A stretch of 46,736 nucleotides of DNA from Acinetobacter terrestris (lineage in GTDB: Bacteria; Pseudomonadota; Gammaproteobacteria; Pseudomonadales; Moraxellaceae), in NCBI RefSeq assembly GCF_004331155.1, contig NZ_SJNZ01000026.1:1-46736 (forward strand), written 5' to 3'. The position numbers were made by a program, and so were the translations under genes. How positions within the stretch are numbered: position 1 is the stretch's first letter; the number at the start of each line of letters is the position of its first letter. The notes under the pieces are model-generated. The model saw nothing but the letters and a program-made list of their open reading frames with translations, was not told where the DNA came from and did not search any database. This document shows positions 1 to 8,183 of the stretch, one piece after another.

Positions 1-145
1 TTGCTTTATTATTCCAATTTGAAAGAGTTTGCATTGAAATGCCAAGTTGTCTGGCTGTTTCCGATACATTGCCTTGATTGGCTTCAATCAATTTTATTGC
101 TTCAACTTTAAATTCTGCGGTGTAAGTCTTCTGTTTCTTGCTCAT
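1..145 (-). CDS. IS3-family transposase OrfA, N-terminal part, cut by window edge
   Basis: The frame starts at an ATG at 143-145 (minus strand), preceded by a good ribosome-binding site (CAGGAG, 6 nt spacer), and runs off the left edge of the window. The 48 visible residues begin MSKKQKTYTAEFKVEAIKLI and continue with a helix-turn-helix (VSETARQLGISMQTLSNW). This is the typical N-terminus of the DNA-binding OrfA of IS3-family elements. The end of the element probably lies near 160-185, close to the following lipoprotein gene, but no second end is visible, so the terminal repeat cannot be verified. Whether the rest of the element is intact cannot be judged. Confidence 0.8.
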   Translation of the reverse strand, partial: MSKKQKTYTAEFKVEAIKLIEANQGNVSETARQLGISMQTLSNWNNKA

Positions 146-215
146 GGTAAACTCCTGATGAGTGTCTATAGTTTACCAAGTTAAAACCTCCTGTTTTCTC
201 AGCACACATCAGTCT

Positions 216-548
216 ATGACTTTTAATAAAGGTATTTTATTAGGTGTGGTGAGTATATTTATAGTGGCTTGCTCACCTATGGAAAAAGATAATGGAACTA
301 TCACCGTGAATAACAAAACTGATAGTCCCGTTTATAATGTTAATTTTAAGTATAAAACATCAAAAAGAGTAGATGTTATTGGTGATTTAGCACCGAATGC
401 TTCATATAAATATCAAATACAGTATTCAGATACTGAGGATTCAATAAGTATTAATTATACGGACAAAGATAAAAAACTTCATTCTGAGTCTGTAGTAGCA
501 TATTCTGCTAAATATGATAAAGAAAATCTTATATTTGATATCAAATAG
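216..548 (+). CDS. small predicted lipoprotein, function unknown
   Basis: A 110-residue protein with an N-terminal hydrophobic segment (residues 5-19) ending in IVAC, a lipobox-like site that would place the lipidated Cys near residue 20. The mature part is hydrophilic and Lys/Asp/Tyr-rich (TITVNNKTDSPVYNVNFKY), consistent with a periplasm-facing beta-rich domain. The reading frame is open upstream to a GTG at 162, but that stretch lies in or next to the end of the IS3-type element. I therefore prefer the ATG at 216, where the signal sequence begins. No convincing ribosome-binding site precedes it, so the IS insertion may have removed the native promoter and leader. A terminator hairpin follows directly. 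No family is recognised. Confidence 0.6.
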   Translation: MTFNKGILLGVVSIFIVACSPMEKDNGTITVNNKTDSPVYNVNFKYKTSKRVDVIGDLAPNASYKYQIQYSDTEDSISINYTDKDKKLHSESVVAYSAKYDKENLIFDIK

Positions 549-565
549 ATATATCAAATTAATTT

Positions 566-592
566 AAAAAACCACTGCAAAGTGGTTTTTTT
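566..592 (+). terminator. rho-independent terminator after the lipoprotein gene
   Basis: Short stem AACCACT / AGTGGTT with a GCAA loop, preceded by an A-run and followed by seven T residues. It lies 18 nt after the stop codon of the small lipoprotein gene. Confidence 0.8.
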
Positions 593-668
593 GTAGAATT
601 AAAAAAGTTATGGATAATAGAATATTAAACACTATTACTCAGTATGATACTTTATTGCTCTCATACAA

Positions 669-1631
669 TTACGGCGCGTGGTGTTTATACCAGTGTTCGG
701 CAATATCCCCACGTCGGCAAATCCAGATCTTGTCATGACTTTGAATATAGTCGAGGAACTTTTGTAGCGCTTTGAAACGTCCCGGTCGCCCTAAAATACG
801 GCAATGCATGCCAATCGACAGCATTTTCGGTGCAGTTCCCCCTTCGGCATAGAGCACATCAAAGGCATCTTTTAAATATTGATAGAACTGTTCCCCACTG
901 TTAAAGCCGCCCGGTGAAGTAAATTTCATGTCATTGTTATCTAAAGTATATGGAATGATCAAATGCGGGCGTGTTTCACCTGCCTGATTGGTCAATGTGC
1001 TCCAAAATGGCAAGTCATCTGCATAGTTATCACAGTCATATTGAATCTGCGGAAATTCAGCCAGTAACTGACGGGTGTTTGGACTGTCGCGACCGGTATA
1101 CCAGCCGATTGGTGCTTTACCAAACAAGGTTTCCAATATGCTAATCGCCTGATCCATATATTGGCGTTCAAGCTCAATCGGCATGTTCTGATAATGCAGC
1201 CAGCGCTGTCCATGTGAAACCACATCGTAATTGGCTTCTTTAATCGCTTCGACAATATAGGGATTGCGCACTAATGCCATGCCCACACCAAAAATGGTCA
1301 TGGGTAAATTTCGTTTTTGAAACTCATTATGAATGCGCCAAAAGCCAGCACGTGAACCGTATTCGTACATCGAATCCATGGACATGTGTTTGTCTGGAAA
1401 GCTTGCTGCCCCGATGATGTCAGATAAAAACTGTTCCGAACCTGCATCACCATGTTCAACGTGGTTTTCCCCACCTTCTTCATAGTTCAGTACAAATTGA
1501 ACTGCAACACGTGCCCCATTTGGCCACTCGACTTTGGGAGGTTCGCCGTGGTAGCCAATCAGGTCACGTGAATAGGGCGCGCTGCGAATGTCATCAATCA
1601 GTTCTTGGCCGCGTAAATAAGTCGTGGTCAC
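669..1631 (-). CDS. puuE: allantoinase PuuE-type polysaccharide deacetylase
   Basis: This 320-residue protein belongs to the NodB-homology polysaccharide deacetylase superfamily, in the cofactor-independent allantoinase (PuuE) branch that opens allantoin to allantoate in purine catabolism. Diagnostic stretches include the N-terminal RDLIGYHGEPPKVEWP and VQFVLNYEEGGENHVEHGD, then SMYEYGSRAGFWR, the VSHGQRWLHYQNM region and the C-terminal LSIGMHCRILGRPGR. Length matches the family (about 300-320 aa). Translation most likely starts at the GTG at 1631, since AGGG lies 8 nt upstream. No other purine-degradation genes (uricase, ureidoglycolate enzymes) are in the window, so it appears as an isolated gene between mobile elements. 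A related cyclic-amide hydrolase activity cannot be excluded. Confidence 0.85.
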   Translation of the reverse strand: MTTTYLRGQELIDDIRSAPYSRDLIGYHGEPPKVEWPNGARVAVQFVLNYEEGGENHVEHGDAGSEQFLSDIIGAASFPDKHMSMDSMYEYGSRAGFWRIHNEFQKRNLPMTIFGVGMALVRNPYIVEAIKEANYDVVSHGQRWLHYQNMPIELERQYMDQAISILETLFGKAPIGWYTGRDSPNTRQLLAEFPQIQYDCDNYADDLPFWSTLTNQAGETRPHLIIPYTLDNNDMKFTSPGGFNSGEQFYQYLKDAFDVLYAEGGTAPKMLSIGMHCRILGRPGRFKALQKFLDYIQSHDKIWICRRGDIAEHWYKHHAP

Positions 1632-1714
1632 GTTAAATCCCTAATGTGTTATATCAATTTGTCAATTTTCTATAACAGCGATAAGCAATTTATGCGCCAA
1701 AATGAAATCCTATT

Positions 1715-2575
1715 TTAAGTAGTACTTTTGAAAGGATTGTTTTTGCTTTTTTTAGGTGTTTTCAAAATATCTAACCGAGGATGATTAGGAACAGTTATTT
1801 CATATTTTCCTAATATTTTTTCTGCTTTATATAATTGAATTACATTACCAGTTTGGTTAAAAATCTGAGAAAGAATATTTTGTAGTTTTTTATAAAATTC
1901 ATCATTGGTCTTTAGACCACTTATCACAGAAGACAGAACTATATCTCGTGGATAATTTTGAAATAAACTCTCATATTGCCCATACCTAACTACCCTATAT
2001 TCTTTTTCGTAACTCCATTCTTCTGACTTTTTTAAAAAAACTTTAGTCATTGTGTCATCATTTTTTAAATCACTCCTATCTAATACTGGGAAATTTTCAG
2101 TATATTCAACAGCAGTTGGCACAAAATTGAATTTTTTTAACACATCAAATTTGTTATATGGAATTTTAAATTCAATCATGAAACCTTGGTGAAATTGTGC
2201 ATAATGAGACCACATGAGATGGCTTAAAGGATTTTGGTTTAAACAACAAATGAAAGCTTTATTTTGAATATCTGTAATTATTGGTAATATATTTGGATTA
2301 CTGCTTAGCTTATTTCTTACTTTTTGAACATGTAAAATTCTTTTTGCTGCAGGTAAATTCGCATAATTAACATCTAATTTCTTTAACTCAGAAGCTTTTG
2401 GATAAAAGCTTTGATCTAAACTAAAGAAGCAATCAAAAGGATCATTAAAATTTTCAGGTTTATTAAATTTTAGTGTTCCTTCTGATAAAATACATAATGA
2501 ACCATCCGAAGCATCAACATGTTTATATAAATATATGTAATTATCATCTATAAATTTATTTTTCTTACTAGTCAT
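1715..2575 (-). CDS. DUF2971 family protein
   Basis: A 286-residue protein with DUF2971 hallmarks: an early YLYKHVDA segment, LKFNKPENFNDPFDC (the family's (F)NDPFD motif), then SHLMWSHYAQFHQGFMIEF, and WSYEKEYRVVRY near residue 200. The family is uncharacterised biochemically and is often found in accessory or defence-like regions. The frame stays open upstream to 2653, but the extra 26 residues run into the end of the IS5 fragment. I chose the ATG at 2575, although its upstream sequence offers only a weak GAG. Codon use is distinctly AT-rich compared with the neighbouring pca-qui genes, consistent with an accessory gene. No enzymatic function is claimed. Confidence 0.75.
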   Translation of the reverse strand: MTSKKNKFIDDNYIYLYKHVDASDGSLCILSEGTLKFNKPENFNDPFDCFFSLDQSFYPKASELKKLDVNYANLPAAKRILHVQKVRNKLSSNPNILPIITDIQNKAFICCLNQNPLSHLMWSHYAQFHQGFMIEFKIPYNKFDVLKKFNFVPTAVEYTENFPVLDRSDLKNDDTMTKVFLKKSEEWSYEKEYRVVRYGQYESLFQNYPRDIVLSSVISGLKTNDEFYKKLQNILSQIFNQTGNVIQLYKAEKILGKYEITVPNHPRLDILKTPKKSKNNPFKSTT

Positions 2576-2639
2576 CACTCTACAACCTACATATCTTTTT
2601 AAAAAATATTTTAGTAAATTAATTATAAATATTTTATTA

Positions 2640-2841
2640 GGGTCTGTTGACATTTACTGTATAAAAAATAGCGAGATAGTAAAATCAAATCGCCAAACCT
2701 AATTCTACTCTCGCTATGCCTCGTACAATGCTGAAGGATCAACACTGGTCTAAGTTACTTTCCATTTTCCGTCACTTTAATATTTATCTCAAATCAAATT
2801 TAAGAAATTTCATTGAAGCTATTTTATTTCGTATTAGAACT
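2640..2841 (+). mobile_element. truncated IS5-family (IS427-like) fragment
   Basis: An element end starting GGGTCTGTTGACATT is followed by an ATG at 2716 and 42 codons of an IS5-family transposase N-terminus (MPRTMLKDQHWSKLLSIF, then FIEAILFRIRT). The frame is cut at 2841 where IS-A begins. The rest of the transposase is not found on the far side of IS-A (after 4108), so the IS5 copy was lost by deletion rather than simply split. Confidence 0.75.
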
Positions 2842-2904
2842 TGATCCTAGCCAAAATAATGGACAGCACTTCCCTCTAAAGATAACGTAACGTTAACTTT
2901 GGAG

Positions 2905-2925
2905 TGAGTAGCACTGCTATGCAAG
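2905..2925 (+). repeat. short palindromic insertion, copy 1 (IS-A leader)
   Basis: TGAG, then core TAGCACTGCTAT, then GCAAG. The copy lies directly after a GGAG ribosome-binding motif (2901-2904) and just before GAA and the orfA ATG at 2929. Without the insertion the GGAG would be close to the start codon. With it, GGAG and ATG are 24 nt apart. Its core centre GCACTGC is shared with copies 2 and 3. Confidence 0.75.
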
Positions 2926-2928
2926 GAA

Positions 2929-3222
2929 ATGGCCAAACGTTTTAGTCCTGAATTTAAACAGCAAGCAATTGATTATGCACTTTCAAACTCACACGAGTCT
3001 GTAGCTGCAGTCGCCCAGAAATTAGGTGTGGGTTATGCAACATTAGATAAATGGATTCGTGAAACCCATCCAGCAGGTTCAAGCAAACGTCAACTTTCAC
3101 CAGAACAACAGCGGATCTTGGAATTAGAGAAATAAGTCAAACAGCTCAGGGAAGCCAATGACATCTTAAAAAAAGCGCATGTGTACTTTCTGACAGATCA
3201 TGCCAAGAAAAGTACACGGTAA
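2929..3222 (+). pseudogene. IS-A orfA (IS3-family DNA-binding protein), nonsense mutation
   Basis: The frame encodes an IS3-family OrfA. It begins MAKRFSPEFKQQAIDYALSN, has a helix-turn-helix around VAAVAQKLGVGYATLDKWI, and after residue 68 continues as VKQLREANDILKKAHVYFL to a natural stop at 3220. An in-frame TAA at 3133-3135 interrupts LELEK-stop-VKQL, where GAA (Glu) would be expected, so a single base change is the likely cause. The stop lies before the A-rich slippage site, so neither full OrfA nor the OrfAB fusion can form. A palindromic insertion also separates the start codon from its ribosome-binding site. Confidence 0.85.
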
Positions 3223-3236
3223 TTTAAGATCTAGCT

Positions 3237-4103
3237 GTGAATAGAGTCACTGTATCTTCTGTCTGTAAATGCCTGGGTGTCAGCACTTCAGGCTATTATG
3301 CCTGGCGAAAACGCCAGGCCAATACAGCGCAGAAATATAATGATTTAAAAGCCGTATATTGGCAGCATCATGCACGATTGGGTGCACCTTCATTGGTACA
3401 TGACATGCATGATTTAGGTTACAGCATGAGTGAACGCACTGTTGGAAGAATGCTGAAAAAGCTGGGTTTACGCAGCAGGATTGCGCGTAAATACAAGCAT
3501 ACGACTGATTCAAACCATCGTTTGCCTACAGCACCCAATCTGTTAGAGCGTCAATTTACAGTCATTCAGCCTAACAAGGTTTGGACAACGGATATTACCT
3601 ATATCCGTACCAAGCAAGGTTGGCTGTATTTATGTGTGATGATGGATCTATTTAGTCGTCGTATTGTGGGGTGGCAAACCAGCCATCGAATAGACTGTCA
3701 ATTGGTGTGTGATGCGTTTCATTATGCAATGGCTCGTCAGGGGTATCCAACGGGTGTCATGGTACATTCACTTGCGAAGCAGTGCTTCTCAGGCTCACAG
3801 TACTGTAGTCGTGATTTTAGAACGCTATTATTAACGAATAACTGTATTCAAAGCATGTCACGCAGAGGGAACTGTTGGGATAATGCAGTGACCGAAAGCT
3901 TTTTTCATACATTGAAAGGTCATGTGGTACATGACAGTGTGTTTGCCACTCGAAAAGAGGCGAATGCTGTCTTGTTTGACTATATTGAGATTTATTACAA
4001 TCGGGTCAGAAGGCATTCTGCAAATGGTTGGTTAAGCCCAGAAGCTTTTGAACAGAAATATTTTAAGAATTTAGAGGGATCGGTTGTCCACAATACTGTC
4101 TAG
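3237..4103 (+). pseudogene. IS-A orfB (IS3-family DDE transposase), catalytic motif replaced
   Basis: This is the integrase-like half of an IS3 transposase: HTH_21 region, then an rve core. The first Asp motif is intact (VWTTDITYIRTKQGWLYL) and so is the Glu region (MSRRGNCWDNAVTESFFHTL). The second Asp motif, normally HSD-x-GSQY, reads HS-LAKQCFS-GSQY: the two residues between HS and GSQY, including the catalytic Asp, are replaced by seven residues encoded by a 21 bp palindrome (3771-3791). The frame is kept. The C-terminus (YYNRVRRHSANGWLSPEAF) is complete. The frame opens with a GTG at 3237, but in the live element it would be expressed as an OrfAB fusion by minus-one frameshifting. Confidence 0.9.
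3771..3791 (-). repeat. short palindromic insertion, copy 2 (in IS-A catalytic Asp motif)
   Basis: Read on the minus strand: TGAG, core AAGCACTGCTTC, GCAAG. This 21 nt string is identical to copy 3 in IS-B, in the opposite orientation. It replaces 6 nt of the HSD-x-GSQY codons, for which IS-B (HSDQGSQY) gives the undamaged reference. Confidence 0.85.
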
Positions 4104-4130
4104 GATCAAATACTTCCTTGCTTGTTATTA

Positions 4131-4170
4131 TCAAAAAATGGGAAACCTAGCCTCTCAACAGGTTCCCCAT
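4131..4170 (-). terminator. terminator of the pca-qui operon after quiA
   Basis: On the minus strand GGGGAACCT pairs with AGGTTTCCC across a loop, followed by TTTTTTGAT. It lies just beyond the quiA stop codon and between it and IS-A. Confidence 0.75.
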
Positions 4171-4183
4171 ACGATAAAATGTT

Positions 4184-6607
4184 TTAATCAGCTAAACTAT
4201 ATGCAATCACATAATCTCCATGATCAGGCGATTGACGTGCCCCACCTGCGGAAATAACCACATATTGCTTGCCTGTTTTTGGTGAAATATAGCTGATTGG
4301 TGTACCTTGGCTACCCACAGGTAAACGCGCTTTCCATAGCTCTTCACCATTTGAAGAGTTAAATGCACGTAAGTAATAATCCTGCGTTGCTGCAAAGAAC
4401 ACTAAACCACCCTGTGTTGCCATTGGACCACCAATAGTTGGCATACCAATCGGTACTTTCAAGCCCATTTTAATACCCATTGGACCTGTATCTTTGACTG
4501 TACCCAAAGGAACCTGCCATGCAATTTGACGAGTTTTCATATCAATTGCGGTCATGGTACCAAAAGGTGGTTTTTGACAAGGAATACTTAACGCTGACCA
4601 GAAACGGTTTTTGTTTACTTTGTATGGCGTATCTTTCATTGGCACAGCACCCATACCTGTATTCACTTTCTCACCGCCATTGGCTTGAATGGCCAAATCT
4701 TCAGGCGTTTGCTTAATTAACTGAATCCAAAGTCCTAGACGCATGTCATTCACAAACATATAACGATGAGTTGGGTCAAATGCAATTGAACCCCAGTTCA
4801 TACCGCCCAGTGAACCTGGGAAGCTCAATGAAACATCAGTCCCTGGTGCAGTAAAGAGGCCTTCATAACGCATCGATTTAAAATTAATACGACACATCAA
4901 CTGATCAAATGGTGTTGCGCCCCACATGTCCGATTCGGTCAAAGTTTGATTACCAATCTGCGGCATTTCAACTGAACGTGGCTGAGTTGCGCTGTATTGC
5001 TCATCAGGAATATCAGCAGCTTTTACAGGTTGCTCAATGACTTTGGTCAAAGGTTTACCAGTAAGACGGTCTAGTACAAAGAACTGACCTGACTTGGTGC
5101 CAATCACAACGGCGGGCTTAGTCGAACCATCTTTCAGTGGGAAATCCACCAAACTTGGTTGCATCGGTAAATCAAAATCCCATAAATCATTATGTACTGT
5201 CTGATAGACCCACTTTTCTTTACCTGTAGTCGCATCTAGTGCCAATACCGAAGTATTGTATTTATGATCCAATGGCTGACGGTTTGCTCCCCAAAGGTCG
5301 ACCGAAGAACTTCCCATCGGTAAAAACACGGTATTCATTTGTGGGTCATAAGACATTGCAGCCCATGAGTTGGCTGAACTACGCTTATAGGTTTCACCCG
5401 GTTTAAGTACATAGTTCGGATTTGCATTACGTGGATCGAAGGCCCAACGCAACTGACCTGTAATAACATCGTATGCACGAATTACACCACCTGGCATGTC
5501 TGCACCTACGTTATCGGCAATACGGCTGCCAATGACGATTGACGTACCTGCAATGGTTGGTGCTGAAGTGACTTCAAAACGCGGTGCTTTGGTGCCGTCA
5601 CCTAAGCCTTCAAGCAAATTCACCGTCCCATCGACACCGAAGTCTTTACAACGCTCCCCTGTATCGGCATTGACTGCAATTAAACGACCATCAGGTGTGT
5701 TGGTATAAACACGACGTGGACATGCGGTATTGGTTGCCACAGCAGTGACTGCGTTTGCACCGGCCAATGTTGGCTGTACCAAGGCTTGCGTCGAATCGAA
5801 ATAAGCAACGCCACGGCATCGCTCCCAAGCATCGGCTTTAGAGTTAACTTCGGCTTTCCATATTTGTTTACCTGAGTCTGCATCCAGAGCAATCATGTTG
5901 TTATGCGGGGTACATAAAAAGACTTTATTACCGACCTGCAATGGCGTCATTTGATCTTCTGCACCATTACCCGAACCTGTGGTCATATCTCCCGTCCGGA
6001 AACGCCAAGCTTCCTTGAGTTTAGATACGTTATTACGGTTAATTTGATCAAGTGCGGCAAAACGGCTACCACCTGTATCACCACCATAGTGATCCCAATT
6101 GACCTGTTGTTTATTTGGTGTCACTGGTACAAGCGGTAATTCCTGACCAGAAGCCTCCACTGTTGGATGTGGAATAAACATACCGTACATACCACCCAAC
6201 ATGCCTAGGACAGTCAGTCCACCTACAACATAAGCAGGTGCAGACATTGCAATTTGTTGCTGATATTTACGAATAGAGGGCAAGGTGAATAACACGGCAG
6301 CAAATAAACCTGCTGGGAACATTAAACGTGAATGCAGTGGCCAAAATTCCAGGCCAGTATCAATCAATGCCCAAATGACAGTGCCTACAAAGACTAAACT
6401 GAATAATCCAACCCCAAGGGCTTTTTTTCTAAAAATGAAAATCGATGAAACGATGATCAATAAGCCTGCAATAAAGAAGTACCAAGAGCCGCCTAAACTA
6501 ATGAGCTTCACGCCACCCATTAAATAAAATAGGCCGGTTAGCAATAAAGCCAAACCTAATATAAAACACCATATTTTAAATATGGGTTGAGATTGCGCTT
6601 CGGACAT
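4184..6607 (-). CDS. quiA: quinate/shikimate dehydrogenase (PQQ-dependent), membrane-bound
   Basis: QuiA oxidises quinate to 3-dehydroquinate and shikimate to 3-dehydroshikimate at the periplasmic face of the inner membrane, with pyrroloquinoline quinone as cofactor and electrons passing to ubiquinone. The 807-residue protein has about five hydrophobic membrane segments in the first 150 residues. A PQQ beta-propeller follows, starting at NWDHYGGDTGGSRFAALDQI, with recurring propeller strands such as LDADSGKQIWKAE and LDATTGKEKWVYQ. Length matches ADP1 QuiA (about 809). The frame is open to 6670, but the ATG at 6607 has TTGGAG with a suitable spacer. It is the last gene of the operon, preceded by quiX and a hairpin and followed by a terminator. 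Confidence 0.93.
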   Translation of the reverse strand: MSEAQSQPIFKIWCFILGLALLLTGLFYLMGGVKLISLGGSWYFFIAGLLIIVSSIFIFRKKALGVGLFSLVFVGTVIWALIDTGLEFWPLHSRLMFPAGLFAAVLFTLPSIRKYQQQIAMSAPAYVVGGLTVLGMLGGMYGMFIPHPTVEASGQELPLVPVTPNKQQVNWDHYGGDTGGSRFAALDQINRNNVSKLKEAWRFRTGDMTTGSGNGAEDQMTPLQVGNKVFLCTPHNNMIALDADSGKQIWKAEVNSKADAWERCRGVAYFDSTQALVQPTLAGANAVTAVATNTACPRRVYTNTPDGRLIAVNADTGERCKDFGVDGTVNLLEGLGDGTKAPRFEVTSAPTIAGTSIVIGSRIADNVGADMPGGVIRAYDVITGQLRWAFDPRNANPNYVLKPGETYKRSSANSWAAMSYDPQMNTVFLPMGSSSVDLWGANRQPLDHKYNTSVLALDATTGKEKWVYQTVHNDLWDFDLPMQPSLVDFPLKDGSTKPAVVIGTKSGQFFVLDRLTGKPLTKVIEQPVKAADIPDEQYSATQPRSVEMPQIGNQTLTESDMWGATPFDQLMCRINFKSMRYEGLFTAPGTDVSLSFPGSLGGMNWGSIAFDPTHRYMFVNDMRLGLWIQLIKQTPEDLAIQANGGEKVNTGMGAVPMKDTPYKVNKNRFWSALSIPCQKPPFGTMTAIDMKTRQIAWQVPLGTVKDTGPMGIKMGLKVPIGMPTIGGPMATQGGLVFFAATQDYYLRAFNSSNGEELWKARLPVGSQGTPISYISPKTGKQYVVISAGGARQSPDHGDYVIAYSLAD

Positions 6608-6719
6608 ACTTTTTACTCCAAATGCTGTGTTTTGAATGATCACTTCTGCTGCATTCTGAGGATCATTCACATCACATCTAAACTTTTGAGCCTTCGCAAT
6701 TGAATTGCTTCAGCAACGA

Positions 6720-6772
6720 AAAAGAGTGTTTAAATCTGGCGACCGCATTGCCTAAAATTTAAACACTCTTTT
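6720..6772 (-). terminator. hairpin between quiX and quiA (possible attenuator)
   Basis: A 16 bp perfect stem, AAAAGAGTGTTTAAAT with its complement, separated by a 21 nt loop. It fills the intergenic space downstream of quiX. The minus-strand 3' arm ends in TTTT only weakly as a terminator, so partial termination, RNA processing or differential stability of quiA mRNA are all possible. Confidence 0.5.
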
Positions 6773-6786
6773 CACTTTATATACGA

Positions 6787-8124
6787 TTAAAAATTCACCT
6801 TGACGCTAAGTCCAGCCACCCAAGCATCATCAACCTCCTTCACGCCAGAAGGTTGGTAGATATATTGCAGGTTGGGTCTGAGCATCACCGCAGGCGACCA
6901 TTGGTAGGTGTAATTGAGTTCTACATTAAGTTCATCACGTTGAATCGGGACATAGTCACTCGCAACAGCATCGTAACTGTAATAACCACGCCCTTCGTTG
7001 GTGGCGATTTGCTTGTCTGTCGCACGATCATTCACGACATAATTGGCTAAACCCAAGCCAATCGAATCATTGGGGCGACTGTCAAAAGGGCCTTTATACC
7101 AAAGTGCCAGCTGTTGTGTGCTTTCTACAGCGGTCGTGTCTCGGTCATTGATGACCCCATTAAAACTAATATATAAACCACGTTTAGAATCAGACCCGCG
7201 TTGGGTCAGTTGTTGTTGAGCATTCAACCAGAAACTATATTTGCCATCATGGATTTCTCCTGATGTACCCACATCATTAGCTTCTGCTGTGGAATACAAT
7301 GCACCTACTTTATATTCGCCCGGTAAAGCGTTAAATGTGGCAAGTTTAGGCTTCCATGCCAGTTCAACCGGAATCGTGGCTCCTTCAACATTGTCCATAT
7401 CGAGGTTAAAGCCATCACGATCCGAGTCTGTTTTGACATTGTCTGGATTGACTTCATAGACCCCTACACCTAGCGACCAATCCGGTGCAAATTGATATTT
7501 GAGGTTTGTTCCCCATAAGCCGACAGGCCAGTTATACCAAATCGAACCGATGGATTTTCCAAGCTGTCCACCACACAATAGTAAGTTCTGAAATTCACAT
7601 TGTGAGCTGTTAAAGTCATCGGACATGCCCATCCGACCAATCTTGAACTGGACACGGTTGTCATCAAATCCTGTTTTGATCCATGCTTGGGTTAAGCGCC
7701 AGATTTTGCCACGACCATAAATTTCCTGGCTGTTACCCAAAGTGCTGGCACGTGGATCTTTAATGCGTTCAAGCGTTAAGGCGTTACCATCTCGCTTGGT
7801 AATCATTAAGCCTGCTGTGGTATTTTCCCAACCTGTAATTTTGTTTAAATCAAAATTGGCACCTAAGGTCAACTGTGCAGCATTGTCAAAACTTTTGTCT
7901 TCGTTATAACCGCCAGCCAGATTAGTGGCTGACTGGCTCATAATCGAAGCAGTAAATTTATAACCTTGATCTTCCAGTTGCTTCCGTTCACCGTTCCAAT
8001 CACCGAATAACCATTGACGATCTGCCGAATAAAATTCATTGGCTGAAGCCAATTGGCAACCTAATAATGCCAATGACAATGTGACAAGTTTTAAAATAGG
8101 TGGTTTTAATAACTGTTCTTGCAT
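6787..8124 (-). CDS. quiX: OprB-family porin of the quinate cluster
   Basis: A 445-residue outer-membrane protein with a signal peptide (LVTLSLALLGCQLASA). The mature part is like OprB/carbohydrate-selective porins: WLFGDWNGERKQLEDQGYKF at the N-terminus, GWENTTAGLMI, the repeated aromatic-alternating strands, and a C-terminal strand ending VAGLSVKVNF with terminal Phe, the usual signal for BAM-mediated insertion. By position between quiC and quiA it corresponds to quiX of ADP1. The likely role is diffusion of quinate, shikimate or other hydroaromatics through the outer membrane. That role is inferred from family and context. Translation can start at ATG 8124 (AAGGA upstream); an in-frame TTG at 8130 is less likely. 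Confidence 0.85.
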   Translation of the reverse strand: MQEQLLKPPILKLVTLSLALLGCQLASANEFYSADRQWLFGDWNGERKQLEDQGYKFTASIMSQSATNLAGGYNEDKSFDNAAQLTLGANFDLNKITGWENTTAGLMITKRDGNALTLERIKDPRASTLGNSQEIYGRGKIWRLTQAWIKTGFDDNRVQFKIGRMGMSDDFNSSQCEFQNLLLCGGQLGKSIGSIWYNWPVGLWGTNLKYQFAPDWSLGVGVYEVNPDNVKTDSDRDGFNLDMDNVEGATIPVELAWKPKLATFNALPGEYKVGALYSTAEANDVGTSGEIHDGKYSFWLNAQQQLTQRGSDSKRGLYISFNGVINDRDTTAVESTQQLALWYKGPFDSRPNDSIGLGLANYVVNDRATDKQIATNEGRGYYSYDAVASDYVPIQRDELNVELNYTYQWSPAVMLRPNLQYIYQPSGVKEVDDAWVAGLSVKVNF

Positions 8125-8183
8125 AACCAAACATCCTTTTTTGTGAGGAAAGCTCTAAATGTGAGCTTCCCATGCAGTTTTTA

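Larger units (their letters stand above)
2842..4108 (+). mobile_element. IS-A: inactive IS3-family insertion sequence
   Basis: The element is 1267 bp long, bounded by imperfect inverted repeats (left TGATCCTAGCCAAAATAAT, right reading inward TGATCCTAGACAGTATTGT). It carries orfA and orfB in the overlapping, minus-one-shifted arrangement of the IS3 family, with the run of A residues near 3168-3174 as the likely slippage site. No matching direct repeats flank it, and the left neighbour is a broken IS5 copy, so rearrangement followed insertion. Three lesions disable it: a 21 bp palindromic insertion between ribosome-binding site and orfA start, a nonsense codon in orfA, and a 21 bp palindromic insertion that replaces the second catalytic Asp region of orfB. 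Confidence 0.9.

Noticed and set aside
162..215. Upstream extension of the small lipoprotein frame from a GTG at 162
   Set aside because: It lies in the IS end and does not look like a leader; the signal sequence begins at 216.
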